From positions 2,806,501 to 2,870,500 of the forward strand of contig JALMGJ010000019.1 of the NCBI GenBank assembly GCA_023362775.1: a DNA stretch of 64,000 bases. The letters are read 5' to 3'. Positions within the stretch are counted from its first letter, which is position 1. The number at the start of each line of letters is the position of its first letter. The notes beneath the pieces were generated by a model. The model saw only the letters and a list, made by a program, of their open reading frames with translations, was not told the origin of the DNA and did not search any database. This stretch comes from Charina bottae (taxonomy: Eukaryota > Chordata > Lepidosauria > Squamata > Charinaidae). Shown here piece by piece: positions 1 to 11,930 of this stretch. The position numbers and the translations under genes were made by a program.

Positions 1-269
1 CAAGGAATCCATTTATGCCAACTTGGAAAATCCTTCCTTGAATAGAGGTGGGGGCCTCAGGCACAATCTCTCCCCCATCTTCCTCCCCGCTTTGTCTTCT
101 GTGCCTAGGAAGATTAAGACCATTTCACAAGCTCAACATCAGCATGGTGATCTTAACGATCCTCCTTTAGATGATAAAAAGACTTAAAATAACATCTCAA
201 TATAACCATGACCTAGCCCCAGGTGTAAGGTCACACAGCTACCTAGAAACATATTTAGGATTCCCTTAC

Positions 270-400
270 TAACTTTGCTCAGACTGAAGAAGCTCCTTGG
301 ATAAGGAGTGAAACGTTTCCACTGAGAAAATAGAAATCCAGTTGACATGATTCAAGCTACAGACAATTCCACCTGGATGACTGAGAACCTTCATAGACAT
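270..400 (+). mobile_element. Penelope-like element terminal fragment (probable)
   Basis: The stretch reads CTGAAGAAGCTCCTTGGAT followed by a GTGAAACGTTTCC motif, then a CCAGTTGACATG-like block and ACCTGGATGACTGAGAA. I recognise this order as the terminal repeat of Penelope-like elements (Neptune/Poseidon type) in fish and reptiles, from memory of the family and not from a search. No coding part is visible here. It sits at the edge of a minus-strand L1 remnant, so it may be a later insertion into it. Confidence 0.5.
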
Positions 401-419
401 AGTAAAGAAAAAGAAGAGA

Positions 420-2260
420 AATATATAAAGAAATGACTTCCCCTTTCATCACAAGTATAATTTTTTTTAGTAACTTAGCTGCTTCTCTTAAAATAGAACA
501 AATGATCTCTTCTTCCCATATCCCACCTCTTATCTATAAAAAAATCCTTAAAGCCTCATCATTTCAGTCCTGATGTCAGCAAAAGCCCATTAAGGGTTAC
601 CGGAGATAACAATATATATATTTTAACCTTGAAAAAATAAACCAACTTTATATTCCTTCCTGTTACTTCTAACAATCCTGATCTTTAGTCCCTTCAAATA
701 ATATCCTAGAACATGATTTCTTTTCATTTTTTCTTTGTCTATTCTCACAAAATCCTTCAAAGCTTTAACAAGAACCTTTTGTAAATCCAATACAGAAAAA
801 TTATCCAGGTTACTCTCTTGTTTTGTTATTTCTGTATCCTTTTTTAATTATTAAGGTATCAGCCAGTTACTTTTGTACGTCCAGCATAACATCTTTTTCC
901 ATGTCATTCTTGTAGCTTCTCATTTTGAAATCCACTTTCAAATCAGTCTCAATCTTGTCAGGTAAAACTTGTTCCTCTTCCATAACATCTTTTAGACAGA
1001 GTCTCTCCATAGAGGCAGATACTCTTAAAATTAACTTCTTGGTCCATTGTTCAAAAATATTCTTCAATATAAAAAGGTAAATGTTCCCCTGCACATTTGT
1101 GCAGTCATGTCCGACTCTAGGGGCCAGTGCTCATCTCCGTTTGTTAGCTGAAGAGCCAGCGTTGTCCGAAGATGCTTCCACGGTCATGTGGCCGGCATGA
1201 TGCACGTGGAACGCTGTTACCTACCCACCGAAGTGGTACCTATTCATCTACTTGCATTTGCATGCTTTCGAATTGCTAGGCTGGCAAGAGCTGGGGCGAG
1301 GGCGGGAGCTCACTCCATCACGCGGGGCTAGGGATTCGAACCTCCGAACTTGTGATCTTCTGATTAACAAGCCTGGCGTCTTACCCGCTGAGCCACCACA
1401 CCCCCTTAAATATATCCCATGTTAAAATATTTTGCTTCATTCTGTATTTATAAGTTTAGTTTGAGTGTTCTTCTTTAATTGTAATATTTAGTTCCTTCTT
1501 GTTCCCTCAAGTGTTCAATTTTAAAGTCTTTTTAAATGCTTTTTAAAAGAATTCAAAACAAAAGCCTTTTCCCATGGCAAGGATTCTTTATAGTTAATCC
1601 CAAAATCTTATTTCAAATTTATCTGGACCTTTAGTCTGTTCGTAACTTTCTAAAATCAAAGTTTTAATCACCTTTTTGCTGTCCCCCCCCCATTTTTTTA
1701 AGTCCTTAAACTTGTATTTAAAACTTATTTCACTAAAGATTGAAGGAAACTCACCCAGCGCTGTAAAACCTGTTGGTCCAAAGGTTCCTAATAGCTGAAA
1801 AGCAGTTAACAAGCAATTTCTGAAAGTGATTAGAACAGGAAGTATGCAAACCCAGCGTCCTTTTAAAGGCACTGACCGTGGTTTGAGCAATATGGCTGTT
1901 CCCTTGTCTCCTAGAGCTCTAAACCCTCCAGAGACTGCTATCTGGTGGTGTCCTCATGAGGAGCAACTGTCTGGAGCACTTGTGGGCAATCTCAAGTCCT
2001 CTCCTTGTCCAGAGAAGAAATACAAAGAGCCGGTCTGCTCTTCAGCTCTTCCTTCCACCACGGTCGTCAGCTCTGCTTTCCGCAGAGCCGTCTTCAGTCT
2101 GCCATTTCTTCCCCAGAAGCCCCTGCTTCTGAATCATTATCTGGATTGCACAGTATTTGAAGTAATTTCTTATGAGGTTGTGAGCTTCAGTCTCCTGATA
2201 CTAGGATTCCATCATCTGAAGTCTGTCCACAAGCAAAAAAAAATCTAGCACATGCTCCAT
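420..2260 (-). mobile_element. L1 LINE fragment, ORF1 region, minus strand
   Basis: Two minus-strand reading-frame blocks, about 867-1071 and 1594-1890, read as pieces of a squamate L1 ORF1 product, the RNA-binding chaperone that coats L1 RNA. The first has the stretch FEQWTKKL...SASMERLCLKDVMEEE..LPDKIETDL; the second has FKYKFKDLKKWGGDSKK. They are charged, helix-prone sequences of the expected kind. Bases 420-860 have the character of the ORF1 3' part and the inter-ORF spacer. The frame is interrupted by stops and by a Sauria SINE. Sequence from 1890 to about 2260 is GC-richer and may be the L1 5' UTR; that limit is a guess. Confidence 0.55.
1072..1407 (-). mobile_element. Sauria-type SINE, full length, inside L1 ORF1
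   Basis: On the minus strand the element starts with a tRNA-like head (GTGGTGGCTCAGCGGGTAA, A box) with a B box (GGTTCGAATCCCTAG) about 60 bp on, and ends with GAGTCGGACATGACTG-like sequence plus an ACCTTT-type tail. That 3' end matches the end of the BovB copies in this window, which fits the Sauria SINE family mobilised by BovB. A short AATATA/AATATAT repeat lies at both flanks and may be the target duplication. It splits an L1 ORF1 remnant. Confidence 0.85.
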
Positions 2261-3023
2261 TAACTTTGAGGGTTGAGGGTGGTGTGGTGATTATGCTGTT
2301 ATGATCTTTTAAGAGGCAACAACAAGCATTTATAGGAAATATAGAAACATGATGTTTGTTATAAAAACCTTGGTAATCTGTTTTAATGAGGTTGTATCTG
2401 CATGCATCAATATGCATGAGTAAGAATAATTTTAGTGCTTAGAAAAGTGATGACTATTTGCACAGTCATTAGGAAATGAGTTTTGGGTCCTTTGCTGAAA
2501 CAATTACCATTTGACAAAAGCAGCTTTCTGATTTTTATTTTACTCTTATGTTGGTGGAACCCCACATTTCATTCCCTATGTTCTTTTGATAGATAAAACT
2601 GCAATGTTCATATTTGGTGGTCTTACACATTTTATTCATTTCATGCATGAACACATTTCAGTCTGTTTTGCACTAATCCAACTGTTCATAGATGCATGAA
2701 ATCCATTCTTAGTTCCTTAATGAAAAACTTATTAGCAAGATTCAGGATATGTAACCAGGCCCAAAGAATTAGAACATTCCAAAAATAAACACATTAAATC
2801 AGGAGTAGATGAAAAATGGGCTGTATCACTGGGGTCCCCGAAAGTCTCCTCGGAGTAAATGAGGGCAACATTTGGAGACCCCAGTGATACAGGGGTGTAC
2901 AGGTATTTCACTCAATGCTTAGTTAAACTTGGAGTTTATGTGTCTCCCTGGTTGTGGAATGGTTTGAAAAGAGGACTGTACAGGTTCACAAAGGACCAAC
3001 TTCTCAGTGGCTATTAACACTGA
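1408..3023. other. L1 5' part then unannotated AT-rich DNA
   Basis: After the L1-like block (to about 2260) nothing recognisable remains except a perfect inverted repeat at 2821-2892, listed separately. A 140-codon open frame at 1826-2248 (+) overlaps the L1-like sequence in the opposite direction and shows no domain I know, so I do not call it a gene. Confidence 0.4.
2821..2892. repeat. 72-bp perfect inverted repeat (hairpin)
   Basis: The arm CTGTATCACTGGGGTC (2821-2836) is exactly complementary to GACCCCAGTGATACAG (2877-2892), a 16-bp stem without mismatch around a 40-nt loop. The loop contains a second small palindrome, CTCCTCGGAG. No flanking element explains it. It could be a foldback transposon relic, a structured RNA or a small inversion-duplication. 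Confidence 0.75.
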
Positions 3024-3377
3024 AAGCTGTTTAAAGGTAAAGGTTCCCCCCGCACATTTGTGCAGTCGTGTCTGACTCTAGGGGCCGGTGCTCATCTCCG
3101 TTTGTTAGCCGAAGAGCCAGCGTTGTCCGAAGACGCTTCCATGGTCATGTGGCTGGCATGACGCACGCGGAACGCTGTTACCTACCCACGGAAGTGGTAC
3201 CTATTAATCTACTTGCATTTGCATGCTTTCGAATTGCTAGGTTGGCAAGAGCTGGAGCTAGTGCGGGAGCTCACTCCGCACGCAGGGCTAGGGATTCAAA
3301 CCTCCGAACTTGTGATCTTCCGATCGACAAGCCTGGTGTCTTACCCACTGAGCCACCACGCCCCCTTAAGCTGTTTA
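3024..3377 (-). mobile_element. Sauria-type SINE with 10-bp target duplication
   Basis: Minus-strand tRNA-like head and BovB-like tail as in the other copies. The flanks carry a perfect duplication AAGCTGTTTA at 3024-3033 and 3368-3377, so the insertion is 3034-3367. Few differences from the other copies in the window point to a young insertion. Confidence 0.92.
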
Positions 3378-3529
3378 CTAGTTCCTAAATGATAGGCAGC
3401 AGGCCTTAAAAATACTGGTAGTTAAAATGCAAGAATAGAAGGCTTGTGAGTTTCCCATTGTTTCCATTTGGACACCAGGTGGCACAGAGTGCTTGACTAG
3501 ATGGGCCTGTGGCCAGATCCAGCAGGACT

Positions 3530-4280
3530 CTGCTTACATTCTTAAGGAATAAAGATCTCGGAATTTCCTTTATCCAGATTCTCAGTCACTGGTACATGAT
3601 GCCAGATAAATTATCTGGAATGTATAAAGGCATTCAAATGCATGTTGGAAATGTGAACGACAAGAAGGGACATTTTATCATGCTTGGTGGACATGTAAAA
3701 AAGCTAAAAAAAAATTGATTCAAATATGTACATTGATGCAGAGAATTTTAAAGATTAATATTCAATTGAAGCCAGAACTTTTCCTTTTAGAATTGATGGA
3801 CGAAGTAAGAAAAAAAGCTATGGAAGATTATTGCAATATATGATTACGGTGGCAAGTTTACTATATGCACAAAGATGGAAAGATTCGGCACTATCCACCA
3901 TGGAGGAATGGTTGGTGAAATTGACAGAACTTGCTGAGATGACAAACTGACTTCTTTGATTAGAGAAACGACAATATCTATATTTATTGGTGCCTGGAAA
4001 CCCCATATGGACTTGTTTTTTATAGTTTTGATGAATAGACAGGATAGATTATAGTAAGAAGAGAGTCATGATGTAACTTTAGAGAGAGAGATTAAAATAT
4101 TATTGTACTTACACTGTAACTGCTGTGAAGAATATTGGAAGCTACTTCTTTATACCTTTATATCTTTCTTTATATCTATCTCTTTTTTTCCATTTTCTTC
4201 TTTGTTTTCTTATTGTACTTTTTGCTTTTTCTGTTATTTCTCTTTCTCTTTCTCTGTTCTAATTTAGTTTGTATTAGTTA
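3530..4280 (+). mobile_element. L1 LINE 3' fragment (end of ORF2 plus 3' UTR)
   Basis: Read on the plus strand, about 3540-3720 encodes a segment with HWYMMPDKLSGMYKG followed by a cysteine/histidine motif of the form CWKCE...GTFYHAWWTC (C-x2-C-x8-H-x4-C). This is the C-terminal Cys-rich region of L1 ORF2, downstream of the reverse transcriptase. Bases 3850-4010 continue with recognisable but frameshifted C-terminal sequence (RWKDS-like, TMEEWLVK-like). The rest is a T-rich 3' UTR to about 4280. The copy is 5'-truncated and broken, so it is not functional. Confidence 0.75.
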
Positions 4281-4289
4281 TTATTACTT

Positions 4290-4330
4290 TTAAAACATAC
4301 ATGCATGCATGCATACATACATGCATACGA
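4290..4330. repeat. Short ATGC/ATAC tandem repeat
   Basis: About 35 bp of alternating ACATGCATGC and ATACATAC units follow the T-rich end of the L1 3' UTR; this may be derived from the L1 tail. Confidence 0.7.
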
Positions 4331-4534
4331 TTCTCAGTCACGAGGGCAACTGGCCTGTATAAATAAAGTCAGAGTCACTACAGATACTTGCTTTCCACCG
4401 GTGAAATTTGCATATTTTTTCTCCACAGCCTTTGAATCTGTGTAAGCTCTCACCATATATTATGATATACTGTATGAATAAGACTTTCACTGTCAGTCTA
4501 CTGAGTAGACTCTACTCTAACTGAACTGCTAAGA

Positions 4535-4858
4535 AGCAAAGGAATAAAAGGTAAAGGTTGCCCCCGCACATTTGTGCAGTTGTGTCCGACTCTAGGGGCC
4601 GGTGCTCATCTCCGTTTCTTAGCCGAAGAGCCAGCGTTGTCCGAAGATGCTTCCACAGTCATGTGGCTGGCATGACGCACGCGGAACACTGTTACCATCC
4701 CACTGAAGTGGTACCTATTCATCTACTTGCATTTGCATGCTTTCGAATTGCTAGGTTGGCAAGAGCTGGGGCGAGTGCGGGAGCTCACTCCATCACTCAG
4801 GGCTAGGGATTCGAACCTCTGAACTTGCTAAGCCACCACGCCCCTTAGCAAAGGAATA
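4535..4858 (-). mobile_element. Sauria-type SINE with internal deletion
   Basis: A perfect 12-bp duplication AGCAAAGGAATA flanks the element (4535-4546 and 4847-4858). Relative to the other copies, about 40 bp are missing between the B box and the A box in the tRNA-like head (the read goes from GAACTTGC directly to TAAGCCACCACG). The deletion lies inside the duplication, so it came after insertion or was inherited from the source copy. Confidence 0.9.
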
Positions 4859-6630
4859 CAAGGAGGTTATTGATTACCAGGAGGCATACGTGACTGGTTT
4901 CATCTTTATTAGGAATCAGCCATATATAGCCAGATCATTTCTATAGGGTTCAAACGCCTTTACTGGGAATCGAACTCACAGACCTTCACAGTTAGGATGA
5001 CTATATATAGTACATTAGCTTTAGGAGCTATTGTATCCTGGTGCTCAGCAGTGTTGCAGGTAAGGATATACAGAATTTATGACTGGTTTCATCCTTGTTG
5101 GAAATAATCAGATGTAAGATTAGAGAGGCAATTGCTATCAATTTAATTCATGGGATTTTAGATCTGATGCAAGATAATGGTAATCAGGTCTATTCTGCTA
5201 CATAATAATGTGACTTAACTTGTGAATGATGGTATGACGATTTTTATTTTAAAAAATCAGAATCCAAAAGCAATTTCGATTCACTATGAAACTGTGGCAG
5301 CCCTCACATATATTCATGAGTTGAGCTGATCAAAAACGCATCCTAGAAGCCAGCAATGGCAAACTGATGCTGTTGACAAGAAAAACATCTGTAAGAGTCA
5401 TTTCCCAGATTAATAAAGGTTCTAGAGACCATTCTGTCAACAGACAGTGGCAAGCTTCTCCGTTATCAATGAAGAGACTCATCTCCTTGCCAGATCAGAG
5501 AAAGACTTTTGGAACGGAAATCAGGAAGTCTTCACCCAAATGTACAAGGGGATATATTGGCTCTAAATTGAAAATAGTCCAGCATTGCAATTCTTATTCT
5601 ATCCTATTCATCTCAATAAATCTCGCTAAAGAGAACTTGGTGAGAATCTTTGGGTTGTAGGCAACTGACAAAGAGCCTGACAGCATTATGGATATGTCCA
5701 TCTAGTTATCTGTTATCTACCTGAGTTGGAGGTTTTTTGTTTTTTTTAGAGCATATACAAAGTATAGATGTCAGTAGTTTATATTGCAGTGAGAGTCACC
5801 TATCCCACTGTAAGCACTTCTTAAGATTTATTGTAAAGGACATTAATTGTCAAATGAAATTGCAAAGTGACTTCCCAAAGGGTCAGTCAAAATAAAATCA
5901 ATTGACAGACATATTTTCTTCCCACCTGACCTGGCAGCAATATGGAATCTCAAGATAGTATTTACAGCATGTTTTGCAAGGGTGCCTTGCGTGCCAACAG
6001 GGTCAAGTAAATTGGGAAATGTAAAATTATATGATGTGAAATTAAACTGTTCTCTGCATACGGCCCACAGGGGTAGCATTTTGGACCGTTGCCTCCTGTT
6101 GAAAAAGCTGAGTAATTTATTCTACGAAGGCACCGACCTTGACAAAATGAGTAGAGACAACTTGCTTAAAAAGCTCTCCCTTTATTGCAGAATTTAACTC
6201 ATGTGAATCCAAGCATGCTTGTGTGAAAGGCATCTGCCACCCGTGCCACCCTGCTCTTTCTCCAAGGAAGGATGGGAATCCTGCTCCCAAAACTGAATTT
6301 GCCTGTAGCCCAGTTCCATCTGCCTTGATTTATTTTGTTGCGCCTGCCTTGTTTAGCTGAAACCTAATACAGGAGTCTTATGACTTGAATGAAAAAGAAA
6401 GGAACAGTCCCATCTGCATCCGCAGCAGAAGGCTCACAAAGACAATAAAAAGGTATCCATTTTTATAAAAAAATAAGCAGAAGGAAGATGGTTTAGGCCA
6501 GTTCAGGAGCTAGAAGAGGTATAACAATGAACCGAAAGGAAAAATAATACAGTATAAATGTGCTCCTCTTTACTACCATATATGTTCCCCACCCACTTTT
6601 GAATTGGCACCTTTGCTTCCATGCCTACAG
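4859..6630. other. No gene seen; AT-rich unique DNA
   Basis: No recognisable coding or repeat family over most of this interval. A weakly tRNA-like stretch at about 4945-4985 (GGGTTCAAACGCC, then GGAATCGAACTCAC) resembles the one near 60345-60375 and may be an old SINE head. Open frames here are short and unremarkable. Confidence 0.5.
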
Positions 6631-6634
6631 CAGA

Positions 6635-6835
6635 TGGCAGTTCTTAGCAAACCTTGTCTTGGATGGAGATAATCAAGAAATCCCAGGGCTTGGTAGACTG
6701 GAAAGTTGGAGGGTGTCTTGTAAGGTGGCAATGGTGAGTCACTTGCAAATTGATGCCAGGAAAACTCCCTGGCCATGACTATGACATCACCAAGAGTCAC
6801 ACTTGACTCAAGGGAGATTTTACCTTTTCTACTAC
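6635..6835 (+). mobile_element. 5S rRNA-derived SINE remnant
   Basis: The sequence CTTGTCTTGGATGGAGATAA resembles the 3' half of 5S rRNA (internal promoter region, ...TACTTGGATGGGAGACC...). It is followed by a body with GGTGGCAATGG...AAAACTCCCTGGCCATG and an AGTCACACTTGACTCAAGG end. The same body occurs at 45600-45760 behind a better 5S head. The copy is 5'-truncated and diverged. Confidence 0.6.
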
Positions 6836-7234
6836 AAAGTAATGGGATTTACACCAAGGCCTAAACACCTAATCCAGTGATATAGCAGTTAACCTTTATT
6901 AAGTACATCTGAATGTACTTTGCTGGATCATACCAAAATAAATGGATCATATTAGGGTGTGTGTGTTTGTGTGTGTATGTTTGTTGGCTGCTCTTTTGCA
7001 ATCCCCAGTACTTCTGTCTTGTGTGAATTATGCTTTGCTTATTCTTCCTCTTCTGGTATCAAATTACTCTGGCGTAGAATTTTGACTTCATCCCAGGATC
7101 AGATGATGGAGATGTGAGATCAATCTGGGTGATACCCATATTCTGAGAAGAACATAAATCCTGATGTTAAACAAAGTATGGCAATGGAGCCCCAAGGAAT
7201 CCCATCAGTGAAAGGATACAACAGTTCCCTAGCA

Positions 7235-7282
<48 letters not shown>

Positions 7283-8540
7283 TTCCAGATCAAAATAGAG
7301 TGCAATTCCATTCCTTTCTAGCACTAACTTCAACAGCTGAACTTCAAGTCCTGCTAGTTAAACTGCAATCATTTGCAATATTTATCTGACAGTGTTGCTG
7401 GTTTTGAAATGTACCTTTACTTTTAATATAAGTTGCTTACTACTGAAAAACTATTAGGAGAAAATGAAGCTATGGCAACCTGTAACATCAAACCTCATCC
7501 TTGTATGAAGTCATATTTGTACACACAGCATGTGTTTCTTTGTCTCTTAATATTTTGATGGGCACATTTTGACATAGCTCAGAATTGCTAAAGATTGTTT
7601 TTCTCCCCAGGGGTCATGGCCTCACTATTTTTGAAATGCAGCTAATAAAATTAACATTGTGCCTTTCTGACAGAAGTTAGACCGACTTCCAGTCACACAG
7701 CACAGGACAAGTTAATTTTCGGGGTATGCAAAGTCTGGTCTGATTTTTGCTATTTTCATCTTTATCCTTCTTCTCCCAGCCCGAGTACATTTTTTTTTTG
7801 TTTTCCATTCTGAAGACTCTAAAAATGACATGTATTTAATATTTGATGGATGCAAAGAGACAGAATAAAACAAGACAAACTAATAACACTAAAGTTCATA
7901 CAGAATCGAAGCAGACTGAGTCTGTGAAAAATGGAGAGGTGTACTTCAACTGTTAGGGCACCTCATGACTGTGAGAGTTGTCAGTTGATGTGCTGTCAGA
8001 ATTCTGAAAGGGAAAAAAGAGATTTTAGAACGAACCTGTTTTTTTCAGGGAAGAAAAATATACCAGCTCTGCAGTGATGCACTATAAAGTGAAGAAGAAC
8101 AGTGAAGGTTGCATCAAAGGAAGTTGAAAAGTTGATCAAGCTATTGGAAAAGACAGGACTTTCGGAGATGCACAGATAAAGTTTCCTTTCAAATGTATTG
8201 GATGTTCACCTGCATAGACAGTCCAATAACAGCACCTGCCAAAATTGGAGGGTGGGGAGGCATTGAGTCAAGTTTTGTCATACAAGTTTTGTCTATATAT
8301 TCCTATATGCCCTTGGATCTATCAGACTCTCAAACAGTAAGGTCTGAAGGAAAGTTCAACATGGATGGAGCCAAACATTCATAAAGATGTGGAAAGGATC
8401 CAGAGTGTACCCCAGAGAATTTATAGGAGTGCATGAAGGAGCTTAACATCATAAAGGGACACATAAATCAAGTGACAAGCATGCATGTAGCCCTTAATTG
8501 TTATATCTTACAGTATCTAACAAGAATTTTAAATAACAGT
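6836..8540. other. No gene seen; contains (ATT)n
   Basis: Unique AT-rich DNA with short GT-rich and T-rich runs. Nothing with recognisable coding potential; the 63-codon frame around 7120-7311 is a translation of the ATT repeat. Confidence 0.5.
7235..7282. repeat. (ATT)n microsatellite
   Basis: An uninterrupted run of about 16 ATT trinucleotides. Confidence 0.95.
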
Positions 8541-8581
8541 GCTGGGAAACATGTCTTCTACAATTAGTTTTCTACAAAAAG

Positions 8582-9049
8582 TGCCTGACCACTCAACCCA
8601 CCACAGCAAAACCAACAGAAGCTATGAAAAGGATTACACTGCCATACATCAGAAACATCTCAGAAACTACTAATAGACTGTTACAACCACACGGCATCAC
8701 CGTAGCACACAAACCAACCAAAACCCTTCAGAACATCGTACAGTAAGTAACCCAAAAGACCCAGTAGCCCAAAAAGAAAAAAACAGGAGTTATCTACAAC
8801 ATACAGTGTAAGGACCATAACAGCCACTATGTAGGACAGACCGGCAGAAGACTAGCAGAACGCATCCACGAACACCAACTAGCAGTCAGAAGACATGATG
8901 AAAACTCCTTAATCTCACAACACATGGACAGACTCAACCATACTTTTAACTGGGAAACTGTGAGCATCTTAAACCAAGCCAAATCCAAAAATGCTAGAGA
9001 ATTCCTGGAAGCTTGGAACTCAGACAAGCAGCCATCAACAGACACATAG
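8582..9049 (+). pseudogene. Penelope-like GIY-YIG endonuclease remnant
   Basis: A single frame of 156 codons ends at TAG 9047-9049 and contains two internal stops (around 8748 and 8770). After the second stop it reads GVIYNIQC and then HYVGQTGRRLAERIHEHQ, the GIY-YIG nuclease core (VIY and YVG for the name-giving residues, with a downstream R and H, the catalytic-type arginine in GRRL). Upstream are PYIRNISETTNRLL and HGITVAHKP, typical of the linker from reverse transcriptase to endonuclease. In living Penelope elements this domain nicks the target for reverse transcription. With two stops and no polymerase domain this copy is dead. The family is established knowledge; the assignment here rests on motif reading. 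Confidence 0.8.
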
Positions 9050-9169
9050 AGGTAAACAACACTTACATACCATTCATAAGAGACAATAGAAATCAACAAT
9101 CAACAATCAGATAGGCAAAGATTAACAACAAGATTAGCATCAGACCCTAATCAAGGAACTATTAACTCT

Positions 9170-9412
9170 GGGACGACAGAGGCGGCAGTGCCTCCTGGGG
9201 TTGGCTGGCCCCGTAGTGGTATGGTCCATCCTGCGGTCCCCCCTTGGATTTTATGTAATATATTATTATTATTATTCGATGTATTTTAGATACTGTTTTT
9301 GTATTTTTAAACTTTCAATTGTTGTAACCCGCCCAGAGTCCCTTGCAAGGGAGATGGGCGGGGAATAAATTGAAATAATAAATAAAAATAAAATAAATAA
9401 ATAATAAATTAA
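9170..9412 (+). mobile_element. L2 LINE 3' end inserted in the Penelope element
   Basis: The segment ends with AACCCGCCCAGAGTCCCTTG, GGGAGATGGGCGGGGAATAA and a TAAA/AAATAA tail. This matches the 3' end of the large L2 at 19224-23300. ATTAACTC occurs before (about 9168-9175) and after the tail (about 9407-9414), a plausible 8-bp target duplication. Only about 230 bp of 3' UTR are present. Confidence 0.75.
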
Positions 9413-9640
9413 CTCAGTCAATCAACCAAGCAGCAAACAACAACCCAATCAAGGAACTACCAAGGAGAGTACAACACCCCCACCAACACAGGCAGGACAA
9501 GCCAGGGTATATAAACAGAGAGCAAGTCCTACTCCCTTTTCTCACTGAAGATGTTGCCTAGCCTGGCAATGAAATGTCTGCAAGAAAACAACAAGGCTCA
9601 GAGAGCACCAAGGGCTCCACAATTTGTTTTTGGCCATTCT

Positions 9641-11930
9641 CCTTGAATTTGATGGGGAAAGAGTACCTTTCACTGAAAGGAGAAGAAAGTTTAGTGAAAG
9701 TCTAGAAGCTGTGTTGGTTTCTGCCCTTATCTTTCTGTCCTGTCTGTCATTGTACAATCCCCCTCTAGTAGATTTTAATCTCCTTGCTTCATTCCCTGAA
9801 GAAAACTTCAGGAGAGAACACCTCCCACTGGAACTTTCCTAGATCAGGAGTAGCCAGGGAGGCTGCAGAATGATGGAAAGTTATGACCTTGCCCCAGCCT
9901 CAAAGGAATTATATCTCCTATCTCTTATCAGAGTTGGAATGGCCAATTTAAAAAGTGAGCATTGAATTTGAGGCTTGAGATCCCATCCAGATTAGCCAAC
10001 ACTGATGAAATCCAAGGAGCTGACGAGTGAGTAAAGCCTAGTCTTGATGCCTAATAAGTTGACATTACAATTGGGTAATTTTATTGAATGAGAAAATAAA
10101 AATAAATTAAAGGAAGAGATCGGAGATAGAGAAAGAATATATAACTTTCCTACATTACTTTGTGTAACCCCAGGATGAGAAAATGATTCTATTCCCTGGC
10201 TTGATTTCAGTACAGATATTGTTGGAAATCACTGGCTTCTCATATTACAATCTCTCTCTAGTCCCTTTTAAAACACAGAGATGGGTAACTGAACAGTACT
10301 AGGCAACCAGGGATTCTCCAGGTTTTTTAAATTGCCCTTCTTACTAACCAAACCATCATGGCAAATGGCAAAGTTTGTGTGAAGCTCAAAACTCTGGAGG
10401 ATGCCTAGCTCTGTAACTGAACCACCACCAGAATAATAGCTCCCTAGCCTTAACTCACCTCTCCCACCTACTCATACATGATACTTCCACATAGATCTGT
10501 GTAAACTCCTTCATATCTTCAAAGGTTCGTGAGAATCTTGATTAATGTTGATGCAGAAAGCATTTCTCTTTTGCTTCAGGAGGCTCATGAAGTGTAGATG
10601 ACCTGGGAGTGCAAATTCAGCTAATAAATCTCCCTGATTATCTTTCTGTGAAGAGCTTTTCAGTTATTCCCTTTGATTCTTAATCTAGTATTCTCTTTTC
10701 TCCCCAAGAAAGGCCAAACAACTGATTTACTTGAATAATAGTGTAAATTCCACCATCTTCAATTCATCCCAGCCTAGGCCATTGGAGTTTCAATCAATTT
10801 GTTTATACCCTGGAGTTTTTGATCAATTCTAGTTGATGTATTTGGGCTTGCCATTTCCAGAAGCCAGCAGTTCACTCCTCTTTGATATCTTCTGAAACTT
10901 TAAGAGAAACACAGAAAAAGAAATATAGATGCATGGAACTCTTAAAGCAACGTGCACAGTTTTTGTTCCTACAATGGAATGAAACATGAGGACGTCTGTG
11001 TTACTCTGCCTTTGATCATGTGCTGTAGAACAGGAAATGCCAACTTATGTGGTACAAGATAATTCCTAGTAGGCTGGAAAATATTAATTAAAAACTCCAG
11101 GAATCCAAAATAAATTCCATTTCTGGCTGTGTATAAGTATGATTTACTACTTGGGCACTGACTCCATACCAGTTTCTGATGTCTCTTTGTGTGTGTGTGT
11201 GCATGCGTGTGTGTGTGCATGATTGTGCTTGCATACTCACAGAGAAATTTTCCTCTTAGCTACTGAAAATCTGAAAAGCGTACAAGTCCAGAGCACATAA
11301 TATAGTGGACTACAGAATACCAAACTAACTTTTGGATGTAGTGAACAAATTTGGAATTTTGGAAGCACATTGCTTTAAATGGCTGCAGCCTGCCAATTTT
11401 GTTTGTCTGGAGCACATCAATGAAATGCTTGCCCTTATGGGTGTGACCAGTACTAAAATTCCATTTACTAAGAGGCAAACTGCAGAAATGGGTCAATCCA
11501 ATCTCATAGGATGCTCATTCCCACCTAAATTACTCTTCTCTTTTTGAGGGGCAGGTAAACACATTCCCAACAAAACATCAGTATAGTTTTTTTTAAAGAA
11601 TCCAAGAATACCTAACTGTAATCCCAAAGGAATTCTTGGGTAGAAAAATGAACATTGGATATTGGCCTTTGGTTTTGCAACATTCCATCATCCACTGAAT
11701 TTAATTAATTAATTAATTAATATTTATTTATTATTTAAATTTAAAGAAAAAGTCAATTTGGCACAGAGCCTGTTTTTCTCCAGAATACCCTCATTTTTTA
11801 TTTTTTCTGTCACCTAGAGTACTTGAACTGTTAACTAAGCTGCCTTTTTTATATACCAGTTTTTGTGAATTGATATTCCCTTCTAAGAGAATATTGTGCC
11901 TCCAAGCCCCCTAATTTACCATGCTATACT
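9641..11930. other. No gene seen; unique AT-rich DNA
   Basis: No family recognised. Contains a GT-rich run (about 11187-11220), a TTAA-rich run (about 11700-11720) and T-rich stretches. Open frames of 70-84 codons are not supported by any motif. Confidence 0.5.

Larger units (their letters stand above)
8556..9640 (+). mobile_element. Penelope-like element 3' part with an L2 insert
   Basis: The unit holds a GIY-YIG endonuclease remnant (see 8582-9049), then a 3' non-coding part. That part ends with GATGTTGCCTAGCCTGGCAA, a GAAATGTCTGCAAGAAAA motif and AGGCTCAGAGAGCACCAAG. The same end occurs twice, inverted, at 47719-47897. Between these parts lies an L2 3' fragment flanked by ATTAACTC on both sides. 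The reverse transcriptase part, which precedes the endonuclease in this family, is not visible, so the copy is 5'-truncated. Confidence 0.75.

Noticed and set aside
1079..1407. tRNA gene-like A and B boxes in the SINE heads
   Set aside because: They belong to tRNA-derived SINE heads with degenerate folding; none reads as an intact tRNA gene.
1826..2248. 140-codon plus-strand frame
   Set aside because: It overlaps minus-strand L1-like sequence and shows no recognisable domain.
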